64,000 bases of DNA. Source: S015-6 sp964384945. GTDB taxonomy: Bacteria; Desulfobacterota; DSWW01. Every line of letters starts with the position of its first letter. The first letter of the stretch is position 1. The stretch lies in assembly GCA_964384945.1 (NCBI GenBank), contig CAYLMK010000023.1:1-64000 (forward strand), read 5' to 3'. The notes under the pieces are model-generated. The model had not been told where the DNA came from. It worked only from the letters and a program-made list of their open reading frames with translations, and ran no database searches. This document shows positions 53,003 to 61,479 of this stretch, one piece after another. The translations under genes and the position numbers were made by a program.

Positions 53003-54034
53003 ATGTCACTGTGGCTATTCCGGGCTGGTAGACACGGGGAGTTCGAGAAGAAATTCCTCGATGATCGACGAGTCTACATAACATGGGAGGGCCTCAAGAG
53101 CGATCTGTCAAAGCTCAAGGACAAAGAGGGTCTTCTGGAGATTTTGAAGAGAACCTACCCCGATTCCAAGGTGAAGAAGCTTCAGAATAACGCGAGCCAG
53201 ATCTGGCCTGCCGTCACGAAAATGAAGCCGGGGGACTGGGTTGTTCTCCCCAGTAAGATGAAGCCGGCTCTGCACTTTGGGGAGCTCACCGGCACATACA
53301 AGTACGATGTGAATGCGCAGGACCCATTCTATCACTACCTCGATCTCAACTGGTTTGCGACCGATATCCCACGATCCAACTTCGACCAAGATCTGCTTTA
53401 TTCTTTTGGCGCTTTTATGACCATTTGCCGGATCGAGAGGAACGAGGCCGAGGTCCGGGTGCGCACCATGGCGAACGCTGGCTGGAAATCCACCCGCCCG
53501 AAGAGCCCTCACAAGGTTCAAGACCATGAACAATTGGAGGATTTTGTTGATTTGGAGCGCCTTGGCCGTGACGAGATCGCCAAACTCATCATTCACAAGT
53601 TCAAGGGGCATGACCTCGCACGGCTTGTCGATGACATCCTGCGTGCCCAGGGCTATACCACCTACGTCAGCCCGCCCGGGCCTGACAAAGGGGTGGATAT
53701 TCTCGCCGCCCCCGGGCCGCTAGGATTCGGTAATCCACGAATCTGCGTCCAGGTGAAGTCTGGCGACACGCCTGTGGACTCGCCGACCCTAAACCAACTG
53801 ATTGGAGCCATGCAGACAGTCCAAGCCGATCAGGGGCTGCTTGTCTCTTGGGGCGGGTTCAAGTCCTCGATCGATAGAGAAATCCCGGCCCAGTTCTTCC
53901 GCGTCCGGCTTTGGGACCAGGACACCCTCATTAGCGAACTCCTTACACATTATGAGGACCTAGGCGAGGACCTCCGTACGGACATTCCGCTCAAGCGCAT
54001 CTGGACCGTCAGCACTACCGAGGAAGAGGAATAG
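53003..54034 (+). CDS. Mrr-like restriction endonuclease with an N-terminal PUA/EVE-like region
   Basis: 343 residues from the ATG at 53003, with GGAGGGG upstream. The C-terminal third is an Mrr_cat/PD-(D/E)XK nuclease: ILRAQGYTTYVSPPGPDKG, catalytic Asp232, then Gln250-Val251-Lys252 (ICVQVKSG), and a following NQLIGAMQTVQADQGLLVSW. The N-terminal half (MSLWLFRAGRHGEFEKKFLD, GDWVVLPSKM, FGELTGTYKYD) looks like the modified-base-sensing PUA-like domain found on type IV endonucleases. It probably cuts modified foreign DNA. The next gene begins 3 bases after the stop, so the two are likely co-translated. Confidence 0.8.
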   Translation: MSLWLFRAGRHGEFEKKFLDDRRVYITWEGLKSDLSKLKDKEGLLEILKRTYPDSKVKKLQNNASQIWPAVTKMKPGDWVVLPSKMKPALHFGELTGTYKYDVNAQDPFYHYLDLNWFATDIPRSNFDQDLLYSFGAFMTICRIERNEAEVRVRTMANAGWKSTRPKSPHKVQDHEQLEDFVDLERLGRDEIAKLIIHKFKGHDLARLVDDILRAQGYTTYVSPPGPDKGVDILAAPGPLGFGNPRICVQVKSGDTPVDSPTLNQLIGAMQTVQADQGLLVSWGGFKSSIDREIPAQFFRVRLWDQDTLISELLTHYEDLGEDLRTDIPLKRIWTVSTTEEEE

Positions 54035-54037
54035 AAT

Positions 54038-55276
54038 ATGCGAGGCAGTGTAGAGATCCGGGATAGCGCCGAAATCGCTCGAATCCTGCAAGTCTTCTCT
54101 TGGCTTGACGACGTCCGTTGGAGCCATCCCGCCAATTACAACCTGATCAATTACTGCGCGGACGATCTCACGCCGGACGAGAAACTACTGACTCATTGGC
54201 TCTGTTATGTTACTGACCGCCAAACCGGATTCGAGCGTGTTTGGGAGGTCGGCGGCTACGTCATCTCCCACCTGGTGCGCGCGTATACGCGGAGCGAACT
54301 GGATCCCAAGAAGACGGTCGAATCCTACCTTAGATACCCGGCCTCAGAGAAAGGCCTCCGGCTCGAATGCCGGTTGGAAGCTCCCAATCAAAGACTCGCT
54401 TATTTCGATATTTACTCGGGACCGGTCGAGTTCGCTTCACGTTACATGCCAAGCGATGTGATCGCGATGCTGCGCACCTTACTGATTCTCGACCGGCTCT
54501 CGCGACGGAGCCTCGCCCGCTTCATTTGCCAGATCGTACGGGCTGAAGACGACCAATCGTCCGCGATGCGCATGCTGGCAGCGGCGCTTCATTTCTTGAC
54601 CTACAAGGATCTCGGCCAGGTGGAAGCCGCCGAAGTACCAAATCGGATGGCAGCTCTCAGGGGGGATCTTGAGAATCAATTTGTCGCCCTCGATAGGGAT
54701 CCTTCCGAGTTCTTTCGTGATCTCCTGAATCACTTCGATTCCTTCCGCAAGAAGCGCCTCTGGTGTTCAATACGTGACTTCATGAAAAGCCTCGAGTTCA
54801 ATGCTAACTTGGTATCCGCGATGAAGGCCATCGATTCGTTCGAGGCGAAACGCTGGCAACGTCACAATCCCCACCTCACAGCCGCCCTTCATGTGATCGA
54901 ATTGCCCGGGGACGTATGGAATAACAAGCGTGTTTTCCGGGACGGTCTATTTGCACCGAGGCTTGGTGCGATCCCGAAGACGTGGGATATGCCAAGAACG
55001 GTTCGAAGCATCTATGAGCAAGTCAGGGGGCAGGGGACGACCTTCTACCCGGAGCAGCTTGATGTGACTTTCGACTTTGTTCCGCGAATGTGCGACCGAC
55101 GTATGTGCCGCATATGTATTTTTGGAGACGGGATCTCACGGCTTTGTCACCAGAAGCGCGACCTCTTCTGTCCGGTGACTTTGGCGGCATGCGGCTATGT
55201 CCACCCGTGTAACCCAAACAAGTGTCCGGTCAAGGACGATGGGGTTAAGGGAGTTTGTGCCAACTCAATTTGCTAG
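54038..55276 (+). CDS. Unrecognised protein with a Cys-rich C-terminus, coupled to the Mrr-like gene
   Basis: 412 residues, 3 bases after the endonuclease stop with GAGGAATAG as ribosome site. The N-terminal part is helical (SWLDDVRWSHPANYNLINYC, KLLTHWLCYVTDRQTGFERV). The last ~60 residues hold ten cysteines (CDRRMCRICIFGDG, LCHQKRDLFC, CGYVHPCNPNKC, CANSIC), consistent with zinc or an Fe-S cluster. I recognise no family, catalytic motif or membrane helix. Tight coupling to a restriction nuclease makes it a candidate sensor, partner or immunity component of a two-gene defence unit. Function is not claimed. Confidence 0.75.
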   Translation: MRGSVEIRDSAEIARILQVFSWLDDVRWSHPANYNLINYCADDLTPDEKLLTHWLCYVTDRQTGFERVWEVGGYVISHLVRAYTRSELDPKKTVESYLRYPASEKGLRLECRLEAPNQRLAYFDIYSGPVEFASRYMPSDVIAMLRTLLILDRLSRRSLARFICQIVRAEDDQSSAMRMLAAALHFLTYKDLGQVEAAEVPNRMAALRGDLENQFVALDRDPSEFFRDLLNHFDSFRKKRLWCSIRDFMKSLEFNANLVSAMKAIDSFEAKRWQRHNPHLTAALHVIELPGDVWNNKRVFRDGLFAPRLGAIPKTWDMPRTVRSIYEQVRGQGTTFYPEQLDVTFDFVPRMCDRRMCRICIFGDGISRLCHQKRDLFCPVTLAACGYVHPCNPNKCPVKDDGVKGVCANSIC

Positions 55277-55538
55277 GTGCCCGAAATCGAATCTCAGGAG
55301 TTCTGGTCCGCAGTCATGTTGCCGAGGAAGATTTCAGAGCCGGTATATGGAAGCCTGACACGACAAGAAAGGAAAGCGCCCAGGAATAGGCACAGATGGA
55401 ATCGCCGAGCAGGACAACATTTCCCATGGAATTGCCCTCCGTGTTCCGTGAATCCCCCTGGCCCCGCGCGAGTGACAGAGTTCGCCTCAGCCGCGCGGGA
55501 CCATGAGCTTTACATGCTTCCCGTCCGGGTCGGAGCCT

Positions 55539-55748
55539 TCAGTCGGAAAGCTCCTGGATCACCCGCGCCAGATCCTCCCTGCTCAGGAAGAGCAGGCCGG
55601 GATGGTAGTCCTTGGTATCGATGATCAGGCACTTCTCTTGTCTGGAAATCAAGAGCTGCCAGGCATCCAGCTCTTTGTAGACCGCCGCATCTTCGGGCAG
55701 TATATCCTCCCGGCCCTTCCACGACCCGCCTCCTGTGCCCACTTTCAT
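55539..55748 (-). CDS. Small 69-residue hypothetical protein
   Basis: Starts at the ATG at 55748 with GGAGG at ideal spacing. Sequence is well balanced in composition (GREDILPEDAAVYKELDAWQ, then KCLIIDTKDYHPGLLFLS), unlike chance frames here. No family is recognised. It lies between the Mrr operon and the VIT-VWA gene, on the strand of the latter. 262 bases upstream of its end (55277-55538) hold no other credible gene. Confidence 0.55.
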   Translation of the reverse strand: MKVGTGGGSWKGREDILPEDAAVYKELDAWQLLISRQEKCLIIDTKDYHPGLLFLSREDLARVIQELSD

Positions 55749-55903
55749 GGCAAGCCTCCAGGTTATGGGTGTGAAGCTCGGTGAGGACAGGAGTGGGTTG
55801 CCCACCCTCATGACGCGCGTCCCAGTTCCGCTTTGAATAGAAGCGGAGTTAACTTCCATCCCAGTAGATTACAGCCCCCGGATTTCGGGAGGGAATCAGC
55901 AAG

Positions 55904-55919
55904 CACGGGCTTGCCCGTG
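55904..55919. terminator. Perfect 16-bp palindrome after the VIT-VWA gene
   Basis: CACGGGC-TT-GCCCGTG starts 6 bases beyond the VIT-VWA stop (leftward). It lacks a clear T-tract. A terminator or mRNA-end stabiliser is the simplest reading. Confidence 0.4.
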
Positions 55920-55924
55920 GGAAT

Positions 55925-58285
55925 CTAAGAGGTGGGCATCGCTTTGACCCATGTCTTGGCCCACTCCGTTAGACACATCCCCGAGATTCTGGGATTGGCG
56001 TCCCGGATCTTTCCCGAGAGCCACTCCTGGCTTTTTTCGACTACCCCTGCCCATATGGCCTTCTCTGCAGAGAACAAGGTTTCAAGTACCTCAAGGAGAA
56101 CGGCCGTGGAGAGGAGTAAGAACTTATCCACGGCACAGTCCACTTTCATGCTCTTCGCCTCTTTTCTGAGTTGTACGAGATCCAGGGCAAGAGCCATTGC
56201 CGCTTCTTCCGTGAGGTCGATACCTCCTTCCGCCCTCTGAAGAGTCAGAACGGCGAGCAACCTGTCGATACGGTCTTCGGCCGGGCGCATAGGGCCGGGT
56301 CGGGTACTCATTCTGGAGATGAAACTTCCTCGGCAGAATCTCGCTTCTTGGGACGGGGCCTCATCCGCAACGGCCGCCTCCATAGAATAGTAGGCAGTCT
56401 GGGAGCTTGCATGAGGGGTAGGTCCATAGCACGGAATCCCCGCCGCCCTTCCTATGCCGTGCCAGCCTACGGTCAATGGAACCGGAACCTTTCGGAGGAC
56501 AAGCTCTCCGGTTGTCTTGTCTTTTTCCTCCCTTTCTTCGACGGCGATATAGCTGGTACTGCCGGAAAGCAGCCCGTAAGCCATCGAGAGTTCGATCACG
56601 GCTTTACGCCACGTTTCGTCCTTTCTCCTTTTCTGCCTGGAGCCCTTACCCGAACTGAGCCCTTCGCCTTCCTCGATGTCCCGGATCCGCTCTCTCGCCC
56701 AGAGCACGGGGATGGGGATTTCGTCCCCTCCCACATCCACCACATCGATCTCCCACCGGTGTTCCTCTCCGGCGATGGTTGTCTCTATCGTTATCGTGTT
56801 TCCGGGTTCTTCCTGGTTGTGGAAACGGGCAAACACGGTTACAGGGCTGTCGAGAAACATCCCGGGTATTGCAGGAGCCTGCTCCACTACACCATGCCCC
56901 CAACGGATGACCGGGGCTGAAATCGGCTGACTCATGAGCTTCTCGAACATCCTTAGGACCTTTGGCTCGACTCGCTCTCCTGGGTGTATGAACTCCCATG
57001 CCCCCAGGCCGGCCCGGCCAAGGCCCTTGATGAAGAACTCATTGGGCCCTGCCCCGATCCCGATGGAGAAGAAGCGGGTCGAGTTCCGGTGGTCTCGCAC
57101 CAGGCGGATGACCTGTTCCTCGTTTCCCACCTCGCCGTCGGTCAACAGGAGAACGGTCCTTTCGGTGCCATCCGCTCGGGGAGCAGTGGAGTAGATGTGT
57201 TCCAGGGGTGCATGGATCTCTGTTCCGCCGAGATCGGCATCGGTCTTTGCCAGGTAGGAAACGGCCCTCTCCAGACTGCTTTCCGTGTAGTCCACCGGTT
57301 CCGTGAAAAGGGAGTCGAAGGAGGAGCCGAACCTGTAAATGTTGAACCTGGTTCCCTTCGCAAGCCCCCTCAGGCAGATTTCCATTGCCTTCTTCGCCTC
57401 AGTTATGGAGTCGCCCATCATGGAGCCCGAGCAGTCGAGCAGGAAGATCACCTCTTTCTTGGAGGATCCTCGACGATCTTCGCTTCCAGGCTCTCGCGGG
57501 GGCCCCTGCGACTGAGGGCAAATATCGAGATGCACGAAGGTGTCATTTCCCTCCTGGAAGCGGTATGCCTTGCCGGCAGGCGTCGCCTCGGATCTCTGGA
57601 GGTAGAGGATGAAGTCCCTGTCCATCCGAACCGTCTCGGACACGAATGAAAGCCGGACCGGATCCCTTTCCAGGTCGATTTGGATGGCGTGGCTTGGCGA
57701 CGCTATGCTCTTCAGGGACTTTCCGTCGTGAACGTTGATGTACAGGGAAAGCCCATAAGGCACGTCGAGTGCGTATGGAGGGTGCAGCTTCTCTTCTTGC
57801 GGTATGCCGTCGGCGTCATCCATGTGATCCGGTATGTACCGCGGTGAGATGGTCGTCGGCAGAAAGAATCGAATTTTCTCTCCTTCCAGCTCCAGGAGGG
57901 TGACGTAATCGATCTCCACGATCACTTCGGACCCGGGGTTGAGGTTCCCCACCGAGAGCGTGAAGACGTTGGGACGCTCCTCCTCGAGGAGATAACCCCC
58001 GTCCCCCTGGGTAAGCACCTCGTCGTACATCTCGAAGGCCTTTTCTCGCTCTTCGACCTTTCCGCGGATCACCCTGCCGTCCACTCTGGCCCTGAAGCCG
58101 CATATGGCCGCGGTTTCAGGGAGGGGGAACTTGTAGACGGCCTCGACCGGCTGCTTTTCCGTGTTCCTGAACATCTGGGAAAGTCGCACCCTGGCCCCTC
58201 TGCCGAGGATGTCAGCCTCTACTTTCACTCCGGTCAGGGGAACAGGGCCGAGTCTTGCTGAAAACATACCAAAAGGGTCATTCAT
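55925..58285 (-). CDS. VIT and von Willebrand factor A domain protein
   Basis: 786 residues. The N-terminal VIT domain (about 1-135) shows PLTGVKVEADILGRGARV, FRNTEKQPVEAVYKFPLPE and GRVIRGKVEEREKAFEMYDE. The VWA domain (about 275-450) has an intact MIDAS motif (VIFLLDCSGSMMGDS), DLGGTEIHAPL and LLLTDGEVGNE. A C-terminal helical region of ~250 residues is unassigned. No signal peptide is seen, so it is probably cytoplasmic. VIT-VWA proteins act in metal-dependent protein interactions, but bacterial roles are mostly unknown. The start overlaps the MerR gene's stop, so the regulator and this gene form one operon. Confidence 0.88.
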   Translation of the reverse strand: MNDPFGMFSARLGPVPLTGVKVEADILGRGARVRLSQMFRNTEKQPVEAVYKFPLPETAAICGFRARVDGRVIRGKVEEREKAFEMYDEVLTQGDGGYLLEEERPNVFTLSVGNLNPGSEVIVEIDYVTLLELEGEKIRFFLPTTISPRYIPDHMDDADGIPQEEKLHPPYALDVPYGLSLYINVHDGKSLKSIASPSHAIQIDLERDPVRLSFVSETVRMDRDFILYLQRSEATPAGKAYRFQEGNDTFVHLDICPQSQGPPREPGSEDRRGSSKKEVIFLLDCSGSMMGDSITEAKKAMEICLRGLAKGTRFNIYRFGSSFDSLFTEPVDYTESSLERAVSYLAKTDADLGGTEIHAPLEHIYSTAPRADGTERTVLLLTDGEVGNEEQVIRLVRDHRNSTRFFSIGIGAGPNEFFIKGLGRAGLGAWEFIHPGERVEPKVLRMFEKLMSQPISAPVIRWGHGVVEQAPAIPGMFLDSPVTVFARFHNQEEPGNTITIETTIAGEEHRWEIDVVDVGGDEIPIPVLWARERIRDIEEGEGLSSGKGSRQKRRKDETWRKAVIELSMAYGLLSGSTSYIAVEEREEKDKTTGELVLRKVPVPLTVGWHGIGRAAGIPCYGPTPHASSQTAYYSMEAAVADEAPSQEARFCRGSFISRMSTRPGPMRPAEDRIDRLLAVLTLQRAEGGIDLTEEAAMALALDLVQLRKEAKSMKVDCAVDKFLLLSTAVLLEVLETLFSAEKAIWAGVVEKSQEWLSGKIRDANPRISGMCLTEWAKTWVKAMPTS

Positions 58286-58667
58286 CCGAATCGCCTCCCT
58301 CCAGGATCCTCCTTGCCAGGCGGATCACGTCTGCAATTTCCTTTCTCTTCTTCTCCTCCAGCTCCTTTGAAACCTGGATTTCGATTCCCTCCGAAACCTT
58401 ATGCCTGATGAGCACTTCCCTTTCGTAGAATCGCGCCGGTTCACCTCCCTTCCGGAGGGCTTGTTGGATTGCCGTCAGCTTCATGCCCTTGTCCTGCAGG
58501 GAGTGGATCTCCATCAATCTATTCAAATGACTGTCATAATAAAATCCTCCCCGTCCCCGGCCTGCAGGGGGCTCCAAAAGGCCCACTTGGACGTAGTATC
58601 TTATTGTTCTTCTTGTGAAACCTGTTAATTCACAAAGCTCTGTGATCGTATATTTTCTATTCGTCAT
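58278..58667 (-). CDS. MerR-family transcriptional regulator
   Basis: 129 residues from the ATG at 58667. An in-frame ATG at 58676 lies inside the operator dyad and is less likely. The winged HTH is typical: YTITELCELTGFTRRTIRYY, VGLLEPP, FYYDSHLNRLMEIHSLQDKG. A C-terminal coiled coil for dimerisation follows (SKELEEKKRKEIADVIRLAR). No Cys metal-binding loop is present, so the inducer is not obviously a metal. Its stop overlaps the VIT-VWA start by 8 bases; it probably controls that gene and itself through the adjacent dyad. Confidence 0.88.
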   Translation of the reverse strand: MTNRKYTITELCELTGFTRRTIRYYVQVGLLEPPAGRGRGGFYYDSHLNRLMEIHSLQDKGMKLTAIQQALRKGGEPARFYEREVLIRHKVSEGIEIQVSKELEEKKRKEIADVIRLARRILEGGDSDE

Positions 58668-58674
58668 GATATCC

Positions 58675-58698
58675 ATTATGACAGTGATATGTCATAAT
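58675..58698 (-). promoter_or_regulatory. MerR-type operator dyad
   Basis: ATTATGACA (58675-58683) and TGTCATAAT (58690-58698) are perfect 9-bp inverted arms around GTGATA. The site overlaps the likely promoter and start region of the merR gene, fitting autoregulation. Confidence 0.65.
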
Positions 58699-59252
58699 TG
58701 CAAGCGAAAAATCCTCGCTATTCCTGAGCATGCCTCCAGACGGCCGATATTGAGGATCCTCCAAGAAAATGGCGGAGAGGTTCATCGCATGACCACTCTA
58801 AAAGAACTGGAGAAGGATAGACTGTAGGTGACCCACCTGGATCTGACCCAGGTACTCTCTGATCACGGTTTCCATGGCGGTCGCACTCCTCTCTGGTTGG
58901 CTTTTGGACGAATTGTACAGGGAGGGTTTGACAGATCCGGTCAAAGCCAATAGGTTTTTTTTCGACGGTTCGGCCGGATGAGAAACCCGTGCACCTGTGG
59001 GCGGGCCGTGAGTCCAGATGGCCATCAGCCATCGCCGTCGATGCAAGGTGACCATAGACACGAGAACCATTTAATATCAAATAGATACAATACTAAATTA
59101 AAGTAAAATAGAGGAAATTCGGGAGGCCCTTCTGAAAAGATTCTTGAGGAATCGCACGGGTGTGTGACCGGATCTGTCAAAGCGGTCGCGTAGAATCTCA
59201 AGGAAAGAGAACAATCTATGTCCGCAGGCCTGGTGTGAAGATGGGGGTAGCA
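58699..59252. other. Intergenic region with a 17-bp inverted repeat pair
   Basis: About 550 bases without a credible gene. TTTGACAGATCCGGTCA (58927-58943) recurs inverted at 59165-59181. Each copy is itself dyad-like (TGAC or TTTGAC arms facing GTCA or GTCAAA). A marked AT-rich stretch lies at 59070-59115. The pair could be two operators or ends of a ~255-base miniature element. Confidence 0.5.
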
Positions 59253-59684
59253 ATGAAAAGGATCCTTGTTGCAGTCGTGCTCGTCACGTTCATGGGTTCG
59301 AGTGATCAGGCCGTGGCAGACGGGGACCAACCCGGCCCGCCCATTCGTGGGGGATACCTGAAACCGGACGCCCTCTCCAAGGACAGTATCAATATCTACG
59401 ACGCCGACGGCCGCAGGGTAGGGGAGTTGAGACCGGATCCTCTGCTCAGGAACCGTACGAACATCGTTGATCGAGATGGCAGACAGAGGGGCTACGCCGA
59501 GCAAGACCAGCTCATAAAGGGCCGGACGAACATCTACAACCGTTCCGGCGAGCAGAAGGGGTACATCCGAGAGGACAGGCTTCTCGGGAACAGATCCAAC
59601 ATCTACGATCGGGAGGGTGAGAAAAAAGGATTCTTGGAAGAGGACGTGCTGGACAAAGATCGAAGCAACCTCCGTTGCGAGTAG
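59253..59684 (+). CDS. Exported protein with four tandem ~20-residue repeats
   Basis: 143 residues from the ATG at 59253 (GGGGGTAGC upstream; an ATG at 59241 is possible). A signal peptide (ILVAVVLVTFMGSSDQAVA) precedes repeats of the form DxLxxxRxNIYDxxGxxxGyxxED: DSINIYDADGRRVGE, NRTNIVDRDGRQRGY, GRTNIYNRSGEQKGY and NRSNIYDREGEKKGF. Such repeat proteins are seen in deltaproteobacteria and probably form a short beta structure in the periplasm. Function is unknown. It does not obviously belong to the BREX operon that follows. Confidence 0.7.
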   Translation: MKRILVAVVLVTFMGSSDQAVADGDQPGPPIRGGYLKPDALSKDSINIYDADGRRVGELRPDPLLRNRTNIVDRDGRQRGYAEQDQLIKGRTNIYNRSGEQKGYIREDRLLGNRSNIYDREGEKKGFLEEDVLDKDRSNLRCE

Positions 59685-59736
59685 TGTAGCGGAATCTCCC
59701 GCAGACAAGCTGAAAGCCCCAAAGCGGGCTCGTTCG

Positions 59737-59772
59737 GTCAAATTTGACTAAAGATGAAAACAATCGAATAAA
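59737..59772 (+). promoter_or_regulatory. Promoter with operator palindrome before the BREX operon
   Basis: TTGACT (59744-59749), 17-base spacer and AATAAA (59767-59772) form a plausible promoter. The -35 box overlaps GTCAAATTTGAC (59737-59748), a perfect 12-bp palindrome. An alternative pair is TTTACA (59777) with ATATCG (59800). The 249-base spacer is AT-rich, suiting a regulated start. Confidence 0.4.
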
Positions 59773-59933
59773 ACGCTTTACAATCGCTCATTCCCAAATA
59801 TATCGTAACTCACGGCGATTCTGCTCTGTTTCTGTTAAGGAAGAGCCGACTTGGCGGGGACCCGGGACACCGATCAACCAAGAGAAAGAGGCCTTCACGA
59901 GGCAGCCAATAGGGCCAGAATCAGTGGAGTCGA

Positions 59934-60143
59934 ATGATGGAAGACCGATGGTTCTCCGTAGATGAGATTGCTGACCATCTCGGCATTAAGCGGGATACGG
60001 TCTACAAGTGGATTAGCGAACGGCAGATGCCGGGCCACAAGATCGGTCGGCTCTGGAAGTTCGACAGGAAAGAAGTGGACGCGTGGGTGAAGTCCGGCGC
60101 AGCCGGCGATGTTAAGGATGATTCAAAGACCGATGAAAAGTGA
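59934..60143 (+). CDS. Excisionase-type helix-turn-helix protein leading the BREX operon
   Basis: 69 residues from ATG-ATG with GGAG upstream. It is a MerR/excisionase-like HTH_17 protein: WFSVDEIADHLGIKRDTVYK, WISERQMPGHKIGRLWKF, DRKEVDAWVKSG. The stop lies inside the first codons of brxA, indicating co-translation. Many BREX loci are regulated by the WYL protein BrxR; here a short HTH protein occupies that place and may bind the palindrome in the promoter. An excisionase role for the mobile element is less likely given the coupling to brxA. Confidence 0.8.
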   Translation: MMEDRWFSVDEIADHLGIKRDTVYKWISERQMPGHKIGRLWKFDRKEVDAWVKSGAAGDVKDDSKTDEK

Positions 60144-60930
60144 GTCCTCAAACGGCAGTCTGAAGAAGTACGGGTTCAGCCAGGAGCGCGGCAGCGCCCA
60201 CATGGCTCGGACCATGATGCTTCTTGAACTGCGCCACCTCCTGGACGCGGTCCCGGCGTCTTCCATGTCCGGAGCCGAATACGTTCAGGCCATTGAAGAG
60301 GACAACTGCCTTGGGAAGCGTTCCCATAAAACCAGGATTCTCACCCGGAGACATCTTGCGGACCTCTACGCGCTGAGTCCCGACACGACACTGTTTCGGG
60401 TCCTCCGGTACTTCTGGCAGCGCGATCCTGAAGGGCGTCCGCTTATCGCCGCGCTCTGCGCCTACGCACGGGACCCCCTCCTCAGAGCCACGGCCCCCTT
60501 TGTCTTGAAGATGTCTGAGGGCCAGGTCTTCTCGCGCGAGGCGTTGGAGGAATATCTGGAGAAGAAATATCCGGGCCGGTTCAGCAAGGCAACGCTGATT
60601 TCCACCGCCCAAAACCTCGCCTCTTCCTGGACTCAGACCGGCCACCTTTCCGGCCGTGTGAAAAAGTCGAGGTCGAAGGCAAAACCCACGGCGGGCTCGA
60701 CGGCCTATGCGCTGTTCCTTGGATACCTGAGCGGCGAACGTGGCGAGTCGCTATTCAAGACCGATTACGCCAAGTTGCTCGACTGCTCGTTCGAGAATGC
60801 CGTAGAGCTTGCGGAAACCGCTTCACGCAAGGGGTGGATCGTTTTCAAGCGGGTAAGCAACGTGATCGAGGTCCTGTTCCCGTCGTTGCTGACGCAGCAG
60901 GAAATGGAGTGGATACGTGAACAGAGTTAG
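60133..60930 (+). CDS. brxA: BREX protein BrxA (DUF1819)
   Basis: 265 residues from the ATG at 60133, overlapping the HTH gene by 11 bases; the frame also opens at 60109. DUF1819 pattern: MLLELRHLLDAV, EDNCLGKRSHKTR, LADLYALSP, RVLRYFW, PLIAALCAYARDPLLRATAPF and FSKATLISTAQNLASSWTQTG. BrxA is a small DNA-binding helical protein and the first conserved gene of type 1 BREX. The following genes match brxB and brxC in the standard order, which confirms the assignment. Confidence 0.92.
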   Translation: MKSESSNGSLKKYGFSQERGSAHMARTMMLLELRHLLDAVPASSMSGAEYVQAIEEDNCLGKRSHKTRILTRRHLADLYALSPDTTLFRVLRYFWQRDPEGRPLIAALCAYARDPLLRATAPFVLKMSEGQVFSREALEEYLEKKYPGRFSKATLISTAQNLASSWTQTGHLSGRVKKSRSKAKPTAGSTAYALFLGYLSGERGESLFKTDYAKLLDCSFENAVELAETASRKGWIVFKRVSNVIEVLFPSLLTQQEMEWIREQS

Positions 60931-61468
60931 ACGACTCCTCGCATCCTACGCGAAGTTCATCGGCGTGCCCTGGCGTGATAACGCCGCCCCAGCACAGCGA
61001 GTGATCTTCTGCGTCTACAACGAGAACGAGGAACTGCGGCTTCGGGCGAAGATCGACGAGTTCGAGATCGCCACGCGTGAATCTGGCCACGAGTGGTTTG
61101 TGTTTGACCTGACTGACACCTTCGCGGAGTGGCTGTCAGGCCAACGCTATGCAGAGAGCTACTACCGAAAGCCCGATCTCCTCGCCCCGCTGCTACCGCA
61201 GTATCTGGACTTCATCGCGGACCGTTTCGGCCTGTTCCTGCAGACGGTGGGCGCGGATGATGGAAGCGTGGTCGCCCTGAAAGGCGTCGGTTCCCTCTTC
61301 GGCCTGCTCAAGGTCAAGGCTATGGTGGACAAGCTCGCGCCGATGGTCAAGGGACGGTTGGTGGTCTTCTTTCCGGGAACTTTCGAGAACAACAATTACC
61401 GGCTGCTGGATGGCTACGATGGATGGAATTACCTGGCCGTTCCGATCACTGCGGACATGGAGGCCTGA
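60917..61468 (+). CDS. brxB: BREX protein BrxB (DUF1788)
   Basis: 183 residues from a GTG overlapping the brxA end by 14 bases. DUF1788 features: RVIFCVYNENEELRLRAKID, WFVFDLTDTFAEWL, LLKVKAMVDKLAPMVKGRLV and VVFFPGTFENNNYRLLDGYD. It is an essential component of type 1 BREX with no known catalysis. brxC begins 11 bases after the stop. Confidence 0.92.
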   Translation: MNRVRRLLASYAKFIGVPWRDNAAPAQRVIFCVYNENEELRLRAKIDEFEIATRESGHEWFVFDLTDTFAEWLSGQRYAESYYRKPDLLAPLLPQYLDFIADRFGLFLQTVGADDGSVVALKGVGSLFGLLKVKAMVDKLAPMVKGRLVVFFPGTFENNNYRLLDGYDGWNYLAVPITADMEA

Positions 61469-61479
61469 TACAGGAGCGC

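Noticed and set aside
55277..55624. GTG-started 115-codon frame after the Cys-rich protein
   Set aside because: No ribosome site, Pro/Arg-rich low-quality sequence, and it overlaps the better-supported minus-strand gene at 55539-55748.
59934..60143. Element excisionase (Xis)
   Set aside because: No integrase is present nearby and its stop overlaps brxA, so a BREX regulator is more likely.
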